Part shown: positions 63,938 through 64,000 of the stretch, in pieces
Layout: each line of letters opens with the position of its first letter
How positions within the stretch are numbered: the first letter of the stretch is position 1
NCBI RefSeq assembly: GCF_000209165.1
Contig: NC_009047.1
Location: 124,001 to 188,000 of the forward strand
Reading direction: 5' to 3'
Source: Scheffersomyces stipitis CBS 6054
Lineage: Eukaryota > Ascomycota > Pichiomycetes > Serinales > Debaryomycetaceae
Length of the DNA: 64,000 nt
The notes under the pieces: model-generated
What the model saw: the letters and a program-made list of their open reading frames with translations, nothing else
Database searches by the model: none
Told to the model about the DNA's origin: nothing
Translations under genes and position numbers: made by a program

Positions 63938-64000
63938 ATGGCAGGAAACCCTTGGGCAAAGAGAGACGCATGGAGATACGAGGGCCAATTCAGCCGTATC
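63938..64000 (+). CDS. 5' end of a probable mitochondrial complex I accessory subunit (NDUFB3/B12-like), truncated by the window edge
   Basis: ATG 63938 opens 21 codons before the edge: MAGNPWAKRDAWRYEGQFS followed by RI. The pattern NPWxxxxAWRYxGxF is that of the NDUFB3/B12 subunit of respiratory complex I in animals and fungi. The leader just before is A/C rich. If right, this fixes the organism as one with complex I. The call rests on a short stretch, so confidence is moderate. Confidence 0.6.
   Translation, partial: MAGNPWAKRDAWRYEGQFSRI

Overview
The window is nuclear DNA of a budding yeast, most likely a member of the CTG clade close to Scheffersomyces (Pichia) stipitis. The reasons are compact intronless genes with recognisable Saccharomyces orthologues, a Hyr/Iff-type hyphally regulated adhesin (a CTG-clade family), Asn/Ser-rich regulators, two tRNA genes, and the start of what looks like a mitochondrial complex I accessory subunit. 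S. cerevisiae lacks complex I. If the clade is right, CTG codons should be read as Ser; positions quoted here do not depend on that. The clade is inferred from gene content, because no tRNA-Ser(CAG) lies in the window.

Layout. 1-3703: the 3' part of MTD1 followed by the Myb activator BAS1, both in one-carbon/purine control. 5226-8435: VAC7 (vacuolar PI(3,5)P2 regulator). 8485-10149: a cytochrome P450. 10574-11891: a divergent pair, an EXP1-like ER membrane protein and YFH1 frataxin. 12896-17674: a WW-domain Gly-rich protein, a SUMO-ligase-like SP-RING protein with a split zinc finger, and a DUF4246 oxygenase-like protein. 18845-18994: tRNA-Gly(GCC) and tRNA-Asp(GTC). 19220-28743: AIM23 (mitochondrial IF3-like), HFL1/TMEM184-type vacuolar protein, a SAT4/HAL5-type kinase and MAM3. 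33023-39757: a giant GPI-type adhesin with about 35 in-register 45-residue repeats, after a 4.3 kb stretch without convincing genes. 40892-51655: NAR1, YTP1, KEX2 and ZWF1, which correspond to a neighbourhood on S. cerevisiae chromosome XIV. 53075-56137: a 6-phosphofructo-2-kinase with an apparently intact bisphosphatase triad. 60654-63227: an Msn2/4/Mnl1-type zinc-finger factor behind 4.5 kb of upstream DNA. 63938-64000: the first codons of an NDUFB3/B12-like subunit.

The genes do not form one pathway. Loose themes are one-carbon/purine control (MTD1, BAS1), vacuolar membrane (VAC7, HFL1, MAM3), mitochondria and Fe-S biology (YFH1, AIM23, NAR1, NDUFB3-like) and carbon metabolism or stress (ZWF1, PFK26, MSN-type factor).

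The items most worth following are the SP-RING protein whose zinc ligands are separated by an insert of about 50 residues; a 108-codon open frame without ATG at 52095-52421 that looks like a real small membrane protein reached by a +1 shift or splicing; the 1485-bp (11-unit) block duplication inside the adhesin; a nested inverted repeat between tRNA-Asp and AIM23; and two recurrent intergenic motifs, TCACGTGA and TAGCGAG.
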